Shown: positions 26,790 to 36,371, counted from the stretch's first letter. The stretch: DNA of 64,000 bases from Streptomyces sp. NRRL F-2580 (GCF_000720115.1 NZ_JOIR01000010.1:1-64000), one strand, 5' to 3'. A program made the numbers and translations. Notes: generated by a model from the letters alone, not told the origin.

Positions 26790-28104
26790 GTGCGCGACTT
26801 CAGTCGAAGGGGAGTGCTCGGCGCTCGGACTTGGGGCTGCCGCCGCGGTGGGGATCGCGGGCTGCGGCGCGCCCGGCAAGGCCGGGCCCGGCACCCCCGG
26901 GCCGGTCAAGAACCCCAAGCCCGGCGGGAAGCCGGCGGCGAAGCTCATCGGTGACGGCTCCACGGCCGACACCGGCCCCCAGCCGAACCAGCCGGACCGG
27001 CCCGTGCCGCTGCAGCCGGGTGAGACCCCGCCCCAGTTCGTCGTCTTCAGCTGGGACGGCGCGGGTGAGATCGGCAACGGCCTCTTCCCCCGCTTCCTCA
27101 AGCTGGCCAAGGACCACGGCGCGGGCATGACCTTCTTCCTCTCCGGCATCTACCTGCTGCCCGAGGCGAAGCGGAGCCTCTACCAGCCGCCGAACAACCC
27201 GGTCGGGGCCTCGGACATCGGCTACCTCAAGGACGAGAACGTCCGCTCCACGCTCAAGTACGTCCGCGAGGCGTGGCTCGACGGGCACGAGATCGGGACG
27301 CACTTCAACGGCCACTTCTGCGGCGGCTCCGGCTCCGTCGGCCGATGGGCCCCGGAGGACTGGCAGAGCGAGATCGACCAGGCCGTGTCGTTCGTCACCA
27401 ACTGGCGCACCCACACCGGTTTCACCGACCTCGACCCCCTGCCCTTCGACTACCGCAAGGAGCTGACCGGCGCCCGCACCCCCTGCCTCCTGGGCCGGGA
27501 CAACCTGCTGCCGACCGCCCAGAGGCTGGGCTGGCGCTACGACTCCAGCTCGCCCGGCGGCCTCCAGGTCTGGCCGGTGCGCCGGTCCGGCGTCTGGGAC
27601 CTGCCCCTGCAGTCCCTGCCCTTTCCCGGGCATTCCTTCGAAGTGCTGTCGATGGACTACAACATCCTCGCCAACCAGTCGAAGAACACCACGAGGGGCG
27701 TGCCCGCCAACTACCCGGCCTGGCGCACCCAGGCCACGGCCACCTACCTCGGCGGCTTCCGGCGGGCCTACGAGACCAACCGCGCGCCGCTCTTCATCGG
27801 CAACCACTTCGAGGAGTGGAACGGCGGCATCTACATGGACGCCGTCGAGGAAGCCCTCAAGGGCATGGCGGACAAAAGGGACGTACGGCTCGTATCCTTC
27901 CGGCAGTTCACCGACTGGCTGGACGTCCAGGACCCGAACCTGCTGGCCAGGCTCCGCGGTCTCGGCCCGGGCCAGTCGCCGGTCGGCGGCTGGAACACGT
28001 ACCTGACCGCGGCCCGACCGTGGCCTGACCGCGGCCCGGCGCGACCCGACCGTGGGCCGCCCCGCGGTCCGACCGCGGCCGGTCTCCGCCCGTCCATTGC
28101 CTGA
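26790..28104 (+). CDS. NodB-like polysaccharide deacetylase lipoprotein with a frameshifted signal peptide
   Basis: The mature domain is clear: VVFSWDGAGEIGNGLFPRFL corresponds to the first NodB motif, DGHEIGTHFNGHFCG to the His-x-x-x-His motif, and the frame closes at 28104. The start is odd. A GTG at 26790 with a GGGGAGGG site reads VRDFSRRGVLG, a normal Tat/lipoprotein opening, but in another frame. The continuation LGLGAAAAVGIAGCGAPGKA with its lipobox cysteine is in the main frame. One extra base near 26821-26823 explains this. If real, export fails; the alternative in-frame ATG at 26746 would add an unrelated leader. The family modifies cell-wall or extracellular polysaccharide. Position next to resA recalls SCO4471 (memory). 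Confidence 0.75.
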
Positions 28105-28170
28105 CCAGGGCATTGACATCCCCGCGGGGGGCGCGGTAGATCCGCGAATTGCTCATGCGAAACTTTTCAC

Positions 28171-28809
28171 ATGAGCCTTAGCCGCGCCCGTGCCCGTCGA
28201 AGTCGCCGCCGCTCGACCGGCGGCCGCGCCACCCTGCTGACCGCGGTGGCCGTAGCGGGCGTCATGACCCTGACGTCCTGCAGCGGCTCTGGCGGCGGCA
28301 AGACGGCCTCCACCGGTGGCAACTACGTCACGGGCGCGACCGGGATCACCACCGCCGCCAAGGGGGAGCGCGACGACGCCCCCCAGCTCGACGGCGAGAC
28401 CGTCGACGGCAAGACCCTCGACACCACCACCCTCAAGGGCAAGGTCGTCGTCCTCAACATCTGGGGCTCCTGGTGCCCGCCGTGCCGCGCCGAGGCCCCC
28501 GACTTCGCGAAGGTCTCCAAGGAGCTGGCCGACGCCGGCAAGGACGTCGCCTTCGTCGGCATCAACACCCGCGACAGCAGCCCGCAGAACGCGGTCTCCT
28601 TCGAGGAGACCTTCGGGATCACCTACCCGAGCCTCTACGACCCCGCCGGGAAGCTGATGCTCCGCTTCCCCAAGGGCACGCTCAACCCGAACGCGATCCC
28701 CTCCACGATCATCCTCGACCGGGAGGGCAAGATCGCCGCCCGCACCCTGGCCCCGCTGGGCGAGGAGAGACTGCGCTCGATGATCGACCCGATCCTCGCG
28801 GAGCAGTGA
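28171..28809 (+). CDS. resA: Thiol-disulfide oxidoreductase, ResA-like lipoprotein
   Basis: A 212-residue lipoprotein. A basic N-terminus and hydrophobic helix lead to the lipobox LTSC with Cys37. The thioredoxin fold follows, with active site WCPPC (Cys102 and Cys105) and the cis-proline region [15 protein letters not shown]. ResA-type proteins keep the apocytochrome c CxxCH cysteines reduced outside the membrane so heme can be attached. It is first in the four-gene System II operon; ccdA starts four bases after its stop. Confidence 0.95.
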   Translation: MSLSRARARRSRRRSTGGRATLLTAVAVAGVMTLTSCSGSGGGKTASTGGNYVTGATGITTAAKGERDDAPQLDGETVDGKTLDTTTLKGKVVVLNIWGSWCPPCRAEAPDFAKVSKELADAGKDVAFVGINTRDSSPQNAVSFEETFGITYPSLYDPAGKLMLRFPKGTLNPNAIPSTIILDREGKIAARTLAPLGEERLRSMIDPILAEQ

Positions 28810-28813
28810 CCTC

Positions 28814-29587
28814 GTGGTCGAGTACGTGCTGGCCGCCGAGGCGACCGGGGTGAACACCACCGTCCTGAACGGGGCGCTGCTGCTGGCGCTGCCCATCTCG
28901 GTCCTCGCCGGGCTGGTCTCCTTCTTCTCGCCCTGCGTCCTGCCGCTGGTCCCCGGCTACCTCTCCTACGTGACCGGCGTCAGCGGCGCCGACCTCGCCG
29001 AGGCGCGGCGCGGCCGGATGCTGGCGGGCGCGGCCCTGTTCATCGCGGGCTTCACCGTCGTCTTCGTCTCCACGGGCGCGCTCTTCGGCTACTTCGGGGA
29101 GACCCTCCGGGAGAACAACGAGATCATCTCCCGGGTCCTGGGCGGCCTGGTGATCGTTCTCGGCCTGTTCTTCATGGGCGCGATCCCGGGTCTGACGATG
29201 CGGGAGTTCCGCTTCCACAAGAAGCCGACGGCAGGCCTGATCGGCGCCCCGCTGCTCGGCGTGCTCTTCGGCGTCGGCTGGACCCCCTGCATGGGCCCGA
29301 CCCTCGCGGCCGTCACCACGCTCTCCCTCGACCAGGCGAGCGCCGGCCGGGGCGCGCTGCTGACCGTCGCCTACTGCCTCGGGCTCGGCCTGCCGTTCAT
29401 CCTCACCGCGATCGCCTTCCGCAAGGCGCTCGGGGCGTTCGGCTGGGTGAAGAAGCACTATGCGTGGGTGATGCGCATCGGCGGAGGCATGCTGATCCTG
29501 ACCGGTCTGCTGCTCGTCACAGGAATGTGGGCCAGCATCGTCAGCGACATGCAGAGCTGGACCCAAACCTTCACGGTGGGGATCTGA
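28814..29587 (+). CDS. ccdA: Cytochrome c biogenesis protein CcdA
   Basis: A 257-residue membrane protein with six hydrophobic helices. The two redox cysteines lie in the characteristic Pro-rich helices: [19 protein letters not shown] near residue 40 and [18 protein letters not shown] near 160. CcdA carries electrons from cytoplasmic thioredoxin across the membrane to ResA. The start is GTG; the resB gene follows after 13 bases. Confidence 0.95.
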   Translation: MVEYVLAAEATGVNTTVLNGALLLALPISVLAGLVSFFSPCVLPLVPGYLSYVTGVSGADLAEARRGRMLAGAALFIAGFTVVFVSTGALFGYFGETLRENNEIISRVLGGLVIVLGLFFMGAIPGLTMREFRFHKKPTAGLIGAPLLGVLFGVGWTPCMGPTLAAVTTLSLDQASAGRGALLTVAYCLGLGLPFILTAIAFRKALGAFGWVKKHYAWVMRIGGGMLILTGLLLVTGMWASIVSDMQSWTQTFTVGI

Positions 29588-29600
29588 GGACTACACGGAC

Positions 29601-31379
29601 ATGAGTACGACTGACAAGGCACCCACCGGGGCGTCGCCCGAGTCCGCCGCGGCGGACGCCACCTCCGCCACCGACCCCGCCATCGACTCCGCCGCCGCGG
29701 ACGCCGCCGCGGACGCCGCGGAGGCCGTGGCCGGAGCCCAGCTCTCCACCGCCCCGCTGGACGACGGCCCGAGCGGGCCGGCCGTCGGCATCGGGGTGAT
29801 CGGCTGGGCCCGCTGGTTCTGGCGGCAGCTCACCTCCATGCGGGTGGCGCTGATCCTGCTCTTCCTGCTCTCCCTGGGCGCCATCCCCGGCTCCCTCATC
29901 CCGCAGAGCAACGTCGACGAGATGAAGGTCGCCGACTGGAAGCGGACCCACGCCTCCTGGGTGACCGTCGCCGACAACCTCCAGCTCTTCGACGTCTACA
30001 GCTCGGTGTGGTTCTCCGCGATCTACCTGCTGCTGTTCATCTCGCTGGTCGGCTGCATCCTGCCGCGCTCCTGGCAGTTCGTCGGCCAGCTCCGCGGCCG
30101 GCCGCCGGCCGCCCCCAAGCGGCTCGACCGGCTCCCCGCCCACACCACCTGGCGCACCGGCAAGACCCCGGACGAGGTCCTCTCGTACGCCACGGCGGTG
30201 CTCCGCGGGCGCCGCTTCCGCACCGAGGCCGGCAAGGGGCACGTCGCGGCGGAGAAGGGCTACCTCCGCGAGGCCGGCAACCTGATCTTCCACGTCGCGC
30301 TGATCGTGATGCTGGTGGCCTTCGCCTGGGGCCAGTACTTCAAGTCCGAGGGCGGCAAGCTGGTCCTGCGCGGCACCGGCTTCTCGAACACCCTCACCCA
30401 GTACGACGACTTCAAGGCCGGCACCCTCTTCCACCCCGACGACCTGCCGCCGTTCAGCTTCACGCTGGACCGGTTCGACGCGACGTACGAGATGAGCGGC
30501 CCGCAGAAGGGCACCCCGCGCGACTTCAAGGCGTACGTCACCTTCAGCGAGGGCGCCGACGGCAAGCCGGAGAAGCGCGAGATCCAGGTCAACAAGCCGC
30601 TCCAGGTCGACGGCTCCAAGGTCTACCTGCTGGGCCACGGCTACGCGCCGATCCTCTCGGTGACCGACCCCACCGGCAAGGTGATCTACAAGGACGCCGT
30701 GCCGATGCTCCCGCAGGACTCCAACCTCACCTCCACCGGAGCCGTCAAGGTCACCGACGGCTACAAGGACAAGGACGGCAAGGCGGAGCAGCTCGGCTTC
30801 AACGCCGTCTTCGTGCCGAGCTACGCCGGCGAGGGCATGGGCACGATGTTCTCGCAGTTCCCGGCCCTGCTCCAGCCGCGGCTCATGCTCAACGCCTGGC
30901 ACGGCAGCCTCGGCGTGGACTCGGGCCTGCCGCAGAACGTGTACGTGCTCAAGACGGACAAGATGCAGTCCTTCAAGGACGAGTCCGGCGAGCCGTTCAA
31001 GCAGAAGCTCAAGGTCGGCGACACGATGACCCTGCCGAACGGCGCGGGCACCGTGAAGTTCGAGGGCATCGAGCGCTGGGCCACCTTCTCCGTCACCCAC
31101 CAGCCCGGCAGCGGCCTCGCCCTCGCCGGCGCGATCGCCGCGATCGCGGGCCTGGCCGGGTCCCTGTTCATCCAGCGCCGCCGGATCTGGGTCCGCGCGG
31201 TGGCCGGCCCGGACGGCGTGACCGTCGTCGAGATGGCGGGCCTGGGCCGCAGCGAGTCCACCCGGCTCCCGCAGGAGCTGGCGGCCCTCGCCGCCGCGCT
31301 GCACCAGCAGGCGCCGACCGCGCCCGCCGCACTTGCCGAACCACGTGTCGAAGAAACCCCTGAAGGAGAGCGCGGATGA
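29601..31379 (+). CDS. resB: Cytochrome c biogenesis protein ResB (CcsB/Ccs1)
   Basis: A 592-residue ResB/Ccs1 protein. An Ala/Asp-rich N-terminal extension of about 60 residues precedes the first helix (MRVALILLFLLSLGAIPGSL) with the family motif IPGSLIPQ. Helices follow around 130-150 and 215-235, then a large external domain (residues about 245-500) and a last helix (LALAGAIAAIAGLAGSLFIQ). ResB and CcsA together form the heme export and cytochrome c synthase complex. The stop overlaps ccsA by four bases. Confidence 0.95.
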   Translation: MSTTDKAPTGASPESAAADATSATDPAIDSAAADAAADAAEAVAGAQLSTAPLDDGPSGPAVGIGVIGWARWFWRQLTSMRVALILLFLLSLGAIPGSLIPQSNVDEMKVADWKRTHASWVTVADNLQLFDVYSSVWFSAIYLLLFISLVGCILPRSWQFVGQLRGRPPAAPKRLDRLPAHTTWRTGKTPDEVLSYATAVLRGRRFRTEAGKGHVAAEKGYLREAGNLIFHVALIVMLVAFAWGQYFKSEGGKLVLRGTGFSNTLTQYDDFKAGTLFHPDDLPPFSFTLDRFDATYEMSGPQKGTPRDFKAYVTFSEGADGKPEKREIQVNKPLQVDGSKVYLLGHGYAPILSVTDPTGKVIYKDAVPMLPQDSNLTSTGAVKVTDGYKDKDGKAEQLGFNAVFVPSYAGEGMGTMFSQFPALLQPRLMLNAWHGSLGVDSGLPQNVYVLKTDKMQSFKDESGEPFKQKLKVGDTMTLPNGAGTVKFEGIERWATFSVTHQPGSGLALAGAIAAIAGLAGSLFIQRRRIWVRAVAGPDGVTVVEMAGLGRSESTRLPQELAALAAALHQQAPTAPAALAEPRVEETPEGERG

Positions 31380-32467
31380 CGCCGCTCGCAGCCGCAGCCA
31401 ATGAGAACCTGGCTCAGATCAGCAACTACCTGATCTATTCGTCGATGGCGGTCTACACGCTCGCCTTCTTCGCGCACATCGCCGAGTGGACCTTCGGCAG
31501 CCGCAGCAAGGTGGCCCGTACGGCCGCCGCGCTGACCGGGTCCGCGCAAGAGCGGGCCGCCGCCGCGCCCGCCGTGCAGGTCCGGGGCAAGGGCGGCAGC
31601 ACCGCCGTCCTCGACCAACCGAAGGTCGTCACCCGTTCGGCCGCGGGCACCCGCGACGTGCCGGACGGCCCCGGCGCCGGCGGCGGCACCGTCCAGGGCG
31701 ACCTCTACGGGCGGATCGCGATCTCGCTGACCGCGCTCGCCTTCCTCATCGAGGCGGGCGGCGTCCTCGCCCGCGCGATGTCGGTGCAGCGGGCCCCGTG
31801 GGGCAACATGTACGAGTTCTCGATCACCTTCTCCACGGTGGCCGTCGGCACGTACCTGGCGCTGCTCGCGCTGAAGAAGAACGTCCGCTGGCTCGGCCTG
31901 ATCCTGGTCACCAGCGTGCTGCTGGACCTCGGCATCGCCGTCAAGATCCTCTACACCGACAGCGACCAGCTGGTCCCGGCCCTGCACTCGTACTGGCTGT
32001 GGATCCACGTCTCCACCGCGATCTTCTGCGGCGCCGTCTTCTACATCGGCGCGGCCGGCGCGGTCCTCTACCTCTTCCGCGACGCCTACGAGGGCCGGAT
32101 CGCGAACGGCCGGACCGCGGGGAAGTTCTACGCGTCGGTCATGGAGCGGCTGCCCTCCGCGGCCTCGCTCGACAAGTTCTCGTACCGGATCAACGCGGCC
32201 GTCTTCCCGCTGTGGACCTTCACGATCATCGCGGGCGCGATCTGGGCGGGCGACGCCTGGGGCCGCTACTGGAACTGGGACCCCAAGGAGGTCTGGTCCT
32301 TCGTGACCTGGGTGGCGTACGCCTGCTACCTGCACGCCCGCGCCACCGCCGGCTGGAAGGGCCGCAAGGCCGCTTACCTGGCACTCTTCGCCTTCGCCTG
32401 CTGGATCTGGAACTACTACGGCGTGAACATGTTCCTCAACGGCCTGCACTCCTACTCGGGCGTCTGA
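31376..32467 (+). CDS. ccsB: Cytochrome c biogenesis protein CcsA/ResC, heme-handling subunit
   Basis: A 363-residue polytopic protein of the CcsA/CcmC superfamily. The tryptophan-rich WWD heme-handling segment is WGRYWNWDPKEVWSFVTW near residues 297-314, flanked by conserved histidines (LHSYWLWIHVSTAIFCG and the terminal LNGLHSYSGV). An 80-residue loop between the first two helices is Ala/Pro-rich. It completes the ResA-CcdA-ResB-CcsA set, so this locus is self-sufficient for c-type cytochrome maturation of bc1 and related complexes. Confidence 0.95.
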   Translation: MTPLAAAANENLAQISNYLIYSSMAVYTLAFFAHIAEWTFGSRSKVARTAAALTGSAQERAAAAPAVQVRGKGGSTAVLDQPKVVTRSAAGTRDVPDGPGAGGGTVQGDLYGRIAISLTALAFLIEAGGVLARAMSVQRAPWGNMYEFSITFSTVAVGTYLALLALKKNVRWLGLILVTSVLLDLGIAVKILYTDSDQLVPALHSYWLWIHVSTAIFCGAVFYIGAAGAVLYLFRDAYEGRIANGRTAGKFYASVMERLPSAASLDKFSYRINAAVFPLWTFTIIAGAIWAGDAWGRYWNWDPKEVWSFVTWVAYACYLHARATAGWKGRKAAYLALFAFACWIWNYYGVNMFLNGLHSYSGV

Positions 32468-32492
32468 CCGGTTGGAGTGGGACGCTGGTGGC

Positions 32493-32996
32493 ATGTCTCT
32501 CGTGAGCCACGCCACCAGCGAGCGCCGCGGCGAAGACCGCTGGCTGCTCCGCTTCGAGCTGCACCTGCCGTACTCCTACGCGGCGCTCTGGCCCGCCCTG
32601 ACCACACCGGAGGGGCTGCGCGGCTGGCTGGCCGCGGCGGACGTCCTGGAGCGCAGGCTCGGCGGGGCGGTCACGCTGCGCTGGCTGAACACCGGGACCG
32701 TGGCGACCGGGCGGGTCACCGCCTGGGACGTGGAGCGGGTCGTGGAGTACACGGTCACCGAGCACGGGCGGATCCGCTTCCACCTGGAGGCGGTCGGCAC
32801 CGATTCGACGGTGATCCGGTTCGTGAACGAGCGGGGCGGGCCGGAGGACGAGCGCCTCGACTGCCTGGCCGGCTGGCACGAGCACTTCGAGCTGCTGGAA
32901 TCAGCCCTGTCCGGGCGGCCGGCGAACTGGGCGGCCTGGACGGACGCCCGCTGGTCCCAGCTGCGCGAGGCCTACGCCTCCTTCACCAGGGCGTAG
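32493..32996 (+). CDS. SRPBCC/AHSA1-like protein
   Basis: A 167-residue protein of the START/SRPBCC fold, with the usual AHSA1 signatures: an N-terminal strand (RWLLRFELHLPYSYAALWPA), LTTPEGLRGWLAA, and the C-terminal helix (LDCLAGWHEHFELLESALSG, WTDARWSQLREAYASFTR). These proteins bind hydrophobic ligands or act as ATPase activators; the ligand is unknown. ATG at 32493 is preferred over a TTG seven codons earlier. It begins 25 bases after ccsA and may be transcribed with it. Confidence 0.85.
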   Translation: MSLVSHATSERRGEDRWLLRFELHLPYSYAALWPALTTPEGLRGWLAAADVLERRLGGAVTLRWLNTGTVATGRVTAWDVERVVEYTVTEHGRIRFHLEAVGTDSTVIRFVNERGGPEDERLDCLAGWHEHFELLESALSGRPANWAAWTDARWSQLREAYASFTRA

Positions 32997-33077
32997 CCAA
33001 CCGCCCGCAGGCCGACCGTGCCCGAGCCGCCAGGGCCTGAGACGCCAGGGCCTGAGACGCCGGGGCCCGGGCCGAGC

Positions 33078-33542
33078 TCACCACACCGGGCGCAGGGGCG
33101 GCAGCCCGTCGTCCCCGTGGAGTGCGCGCACGAGGTGCCCCAGCTCCCGGCGCAGGACCGTGAGGTCGGCGCTCCCGGCCAGCTCGGCCTCCAGCCCGTG
33201 CAGGATCCGGCCCGCGACGGCGAGGTGGGTGTGGGCCGCCGCCGTCAGCACGACCAGCTTGCGGCGGCCGCCCCCGGGATGCGGCTCGCGCCGGACGTAG
33301 CCGCGCTTCTCCAGGTCGTCGACGATCTGTCCGGCGGCCTGCTTGGTCACCCCGAGCCGTTCGGCGAGCTCGGTGGCGGTGGCGCCGGGACCCTTCAGGG
33401 CCTGGAAGGCCATGCCGTGCAGGGGGCGCAGGTCCGGGTATCCGGCCTCGGCCACCCGCCGGGTGAACTCTCCCAGCATCAGCTGGAAGCCCAGGCCGAG
33501 CAGGAAGGTCAGCTCGACGCCCTCGTTCTCTTCTCTCGTCAC
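33078..33542 (-). CDS. MarR-family regulator
   Basis: A 154-residue winged-helix protein. The recognition region is ATELAERLGVTKQAAGQIVD and the wing GYVRREPHPGGGRRKLVVLT, with dimerisation helices at both ends. The GTG at 33542 follows the divergent intergenic region, in which two adjacent near-perfect palindromes sit (33563-33608). It is divergent from the cupin gene at 33637 and probably represses both. Confidence 0.9.
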   Translation of the reverse strand: MTREENEGVELTFLLGLGFQLMLGEFTRRVAEAGYPDLRPLHGMAFQALKGPGATATELAERLGVTKQAAGQIVDDLEKRGYVRREPHPGGGRRKLVVLTAAAHTHLAVAGRILHGLEAELAGSADLTVLRRELGHLVRALHGDDGLPPLRPVW

Positions 33543-33562
33543 GCAAATATGGTGACACGACC

Positions 33563-33608
33563 GAGTCAAGCTGCTTTACTCACCATGTCGAGTAAAGCAG
33601 CTTGACTC
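33563..33608. promoter_or_regulatory. Double palindromic MarR operator
   Basis: GAGTCAAGCTGCTTTACTC (33563-33581) is repeated as a perfect inverted copy, GAGTAAAGCAGCTTGACTC (33590-33608), with an eight-base spacer. Each 19-base arm is itself a near-perfect palindrome of form AGTnAAGCnGCTTnACT. The arrangement would bind two MarR dimers 27 bases apart, between the divergent marR start and the cupin gene. The assignment to this MarR is inferred from position. Confidence 0.8.
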
Positions 33609-33636
33609 AGTCGCGCCCGAGAAGCCGAGGACCGCC

Positions 33637-34008
33637 TTGCACGTCATCACCGTTTCGCCCGAGCACGTCACAACGACCCCCAACGCCACCATGACCGGCC
33701 GCGCCGCCCCCAGCCGCGGCAGCTCCGAGCTCAGCACCTGGCACGTCGACATGGCCGCCGGCATCACCGGACCCGAGCACTCCGTCAACCGCGAGCAGGT
33801 CTGGCTGCTCACCGTCGGCTCCCTGGAGGTCACCTGCGACGGCCGCACGGAGAAGGTCGCCGCCGGCCAGACCCTGGTCCTGCCGCCCGACGTACCGCGC
33901 CGGATCCACGCCTGCGAGCACTTCGAGGCGTACGTGGCCATGCGCGCCGACGGCGTGGCCACCGTCCCGGGCACCGAAGGCACCCGCGTCCTGCCCTGGG
34001 CGCGGTGA
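33637..34008 (+). CDS. Cupin-domain protein
   Basis: A 123-residue single-domain cupin starting with TTG, with GAGG six bases upstream. The barrel is visible as GITGPEHSVNREQVWLLTVG and VAAGQTLVLPPDVPRRIHAC. Metal ligands are partly present (His-x-x-x-x-x-Glu in the first motif and a His in the second); one usual first-motif histidine is replaced. Divergent from a MarR gene with a strong shared operator, so it is likely induced by a small ligand. Enzyme or sensor role unknown. Confidence 0.85.
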   Translation: MHVITVSPEHVTTTPNATMTGRAAPSRGSSELSTWHVDMAAGITGPEHSVNREQVWLLTVGSLEVTCDGRTEKVAAGQTLVLPPDVPRRIHACEHFEAYVAMRADGVATVPGTEGTRVLPWAR

Positions 34009-34042
34009 CCCGGACGACGGGGCCACTGTCCGGACAACGCAC

Positions 34043-34360
34043 CTAGTCCTGGTCCCGGCCCTTGTCCTTCTTGTCCTTGTTCTCCTGCTCGTCGCGCAGG
34101 GACTTCAGGAACTCCGGATTGTCGTCCGGCGCGACCCACTGGGTCCGCCTCCGGGCTCCGCGGCCGCCGCCTCCGACGGCCGAGCGCTTCTTGCCCGCGA
34201 ACAGCCACACCACCGGCCCGACGATCGAGAAGAGCAGGATGATGATCACCCAGACCACCTTGGGGAGGTGCTTGACCTCGTCCTCGGGCGTGTTCAGGCA
34301 GTCGATGAAGGCGTAGATGGTCAGCGCGAGGATCAGCAGGAACGGCAGATAGCGCAGCAC
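34043..34360 (-). CDS. PLD-nuclease N-terminal (PLDc_N) membrane protein
   Basis: A 105-residue protein with two transmembrane helices (YLPFLLILALTIYAFIDCL and VVWVIIILLFSIVGPVVWLF) of the PLDc_N type, followed by a Gly/Arg linker and a Lys/Asp-rich tail. No phospholipase catalytic motif is present; such proteins are common short membrane proteins in actinobacteria with no known role. It converges with the cupin gene and is divergent from the ubiD-like gene. Confidence 0.85.
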   Translation of the reverse strand: MLRYLPFLLILALTIYAFIDCLNTPEDEVKHLPKVVWVIIILLFSIVGPVVWLFAGKKRSAVGGGGRGARRRTQWVAPDDNPEFLKSLRDEQENKDKKDKGRDQD

Positions 34361-34449
34361 GGTGTGGAACCGACTCCCCGGCAGTGACGGCAGGCCCGCT
34401 CGGGCCCCGGTGACACCTCCAGAGTAGTTGGTGACGGATACTTGCCCCT

Positions 34450-35907
34450 ATGGCTTACGACGATCTCCGCTCGCTGCTCCGGGCTCTGGAGCGGGAGGGC
34501 GACCTCAAGCGCATCAAGGCCGAAGTCGACCCCTACCTGGAGGTCGGGGAGATCGTCGACAGAGTGAACAAGGCCGGCGGCCCGGCGCTCCTCTTCGAGA
34601 ACGTCAAGGGCTCGGCTATGCCGCTGGCCATGAACGTCTTCGGGACCGACCGCCGCCTCCTGAAGGCCCTCGGCCTCAAGTCGTACGGCGAGATCAGCGA
34701 GAAGATCGGCGGCCTGCTCAAGCCGGAGCTGCCGCAGGGCTTCATCGGCGTCCGCGAGGCCTTCGGCAAGCTCGGCTCGATGGTGCACGTGCCCCCGAAG
34801 AAGGTGAAGGGCGACGCCGCGCCCGTCCAGGAGGTCGTCCTCACCGGCGACGACGTGGACCTGGACCAGCTGCCGGCGCTCTTCACCTGGCCCAAGGACG
34901 GCGGGTCCTTCTTCAACCTCGGCCTGACGCACACCAAGCACCCGGAGACGGGCGTGCGCAACCTGGGCCTCTACCGCCTCCAGCGCCACGACAAGCGCAC
35001 CATCGGCATGCACTGGCAGATCCACAAGGACAGCCGCAACCACTACGCGGTCGCCGCCAAGCGCGGCGAGCGGCTCCCCGTCGCGATCGCCTTCGGCTGC
35101 CCGCCCGCGGTGACGTACGCGTCCACCGCGCCGCTGCCGGGCGACATCGACGAGTACCTCTTCGCCGGTTTCGTCGCCGGCAAGCGGATCGAGATGGTCG
35201 ACTGCAAGACCGTCCCGCTCCAGGTCCCGGCCAACGCGGAGGTCGTGATCGAGGGCTGGCTGGAGCCCGGCGAGATGCTTCCGGAGGGTCCCTTCGGCGA
35301 CCACACCGGCTTCTACACCCCGCAGGAGCCCTTCCCGGCGCTGAGGATCGACTGCGTGACGATGCGCAAGCGGCCGCTGCTCCAGTCGATCGTGGTCGGC
35401 CGGCCGCCGACGGAGGACGGGCCGCTGGGCCGCGCGACGGAGCGTTTCTTCCTCCCGCTCCTCAAGATCATCGTGCCGGACATCGTGGACTACCACCTGC
35501 CCGAGTCGGGCGGCTTCCACAACTGCGCGATCGTCTCGATCGACAAGAAGTACCCCAAGCACGCGCAGAAGGTCATGCACGCCATCTGGGGCGCGCACAT
35601 GATGTCGCTGACCAAGCTGATCATCGTGGTGGACGCCGACTGCGACGTCCACGACCTGCACGAGGTGTCCTGGCGGGCCCTCGGCAACACGGACTACTCC
35701 CGTGACCTCACGGTCGTGGAAGGCCCGGTGGACCACCTGGACCACGCCTCGTACCAGCAGTTCTGGGGCGGCAAGGCGGGCATCGACGCGACGAAGAAGC
35801 TGCCCGAGGAGGGCTACACCCGCGACGGCGGCTGGCCCGACATGGTCGAGTCCGACCCGGCGACCGCCGCCCTCGTGGACCGCCGCTGGAAGGAGTACGG
35901 CCTGTGA
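34450..35907 (+). CDS. UbiD-family decarboxylase of futalosine-pathway menaquinone synthesis
   Basis: A 485-residue UbiD/menaquinone decarboxylase that should use prenylated FMN to remove the carboxyl of the 1,4-dihydroxy-6-naphthoate-derived ring. Features include LLFENVKGSAMPLAMNVFGT near residue 40, the prFMN-binding region (LGLYRLQRHDKRTIGMHWQI), EGPFGDHTGFYTPQEP with the catalytic Glu/Asp set, and IIVVDADCDVHDLHEVSWRA. Neighbours encode the UbiA-type prenyltransferase and the UbiX flavin prenyltransferase that supplies its cofactor. The stop overlaps the next start by four bases. From memory it corresponds to SCO4490. Confidence 0.92.
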   Translation: MAYDDLRSLLRALEREGDLKRIKAEVDPYLEVGEIVDRVNKAGGPALLFENVKGSAMPLAMNVFGTDRRLLKALGLKSYGEISEKIGGLLKPELPQGFIGVREAFGKLGSMVHVPPKKVKGDAAPVQEVVLTGDDVDLDQLPALFTWPKDGGSFFNLGLTHTKHPETGVRNLGLYRLQRHDKRTIGMHWQIHKDSRNHYAVAAKRGERLPVAIAFGCPPAVTYASTAPLPGDIDEYLFAGFVAGKRIEMVDCKTVPLQVPANAEVVIEGWLEPGEMLPEGPFGDHTGFYTPQEPFPALRIDCVTMRKRPLLQSIVVGRPPTEDGPLGRATERFFLPLLKIIVPDIVDYHLPESGGFHNCAIVSIDKKYPKHAQKVMHAIWGAHMMSLTKLIIVVDADCDVHDLHEVSWRALGNTDYSRDLTVVEGPVDHLDHASYQQFWGGKAGIDATKKLPEEGYTRDGGWPDMVESDPATAALVDRRWKEYGL

Positions 35908-36371
35908 GTTCCGACTTCGGCGGACCGGCGCTGTTCATCGGCGAGGACACGACGTTCCTCCTCCTCGTGCGCCCCGAGCTCGACCCGGCGGACCCGGGTG
36001 TCCGCGCGGCCGCCAAGCAGGCGGGCATCTCGCCCGAGGAATTCGCCGGCCCGGGCAACATGTGGACCCTGGTGCTGGACGACGACTTCGAATCCGACGG
36101 CGGCTTCGAGCTGCCCGGCGTGCGCGACTCCGAGGTCGACGACTTCGCGGAGCGGCTGCAGGCCGCGCTGGGCGCCGGCGGGCCGTTCACCGTCGAAGCC
36201 GGCGCCGTGCTCCGACTCGACGCCCGTCCGGAGGGCGAGGGCTACGTGTTCACGGTGCACGCCACCCCGCCCGAGCCCGAGGGCGCGCCCACGGTCTCCC
36301 TGGAGACGGGCACGATCCCCCGCGCGACCCTGCTGACCGACCTTGAGGACTTCCGCAGGAGCCTCGCGTGA
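35904..36371 (+). CDS. Conserved hypothetical protein in the menaquinone operon
   Basis: A 155-residue acidic protein with GTG start overlapping the ubiD-like stop (GTGA). It has no signal peptide, membrane segment or recognised domain; predicted alternation of strands (LFIGEDTTFLLLVRPELDP, GYVFTVHATPPEPEG) suggests a small alpha/beta fold. Coupling on both sides to menaquinone genes suggests a linked role, but none can be given. Confidence 0.7.
   Translation: MSSDFGGPALFIGEDTTFLLLVRPELDPADPGVRAAAKQAGISPEEFAGPGNMWTLVLDDDFESDGGFELPGVRDSEVDDFAERLQAALGAGGPFTVEAGAVLRLDARPEGEGYVFTVHATPPEPEGAPTVSLETGTIPRATLLTDLEDFRRSLA

Noticed and set aside
28709..31304. Long minus-strand frames opposite ccdA and resB
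   Set aside because: They are antisense to firmly identified cytochrome c maturation genes with conserved motifs.
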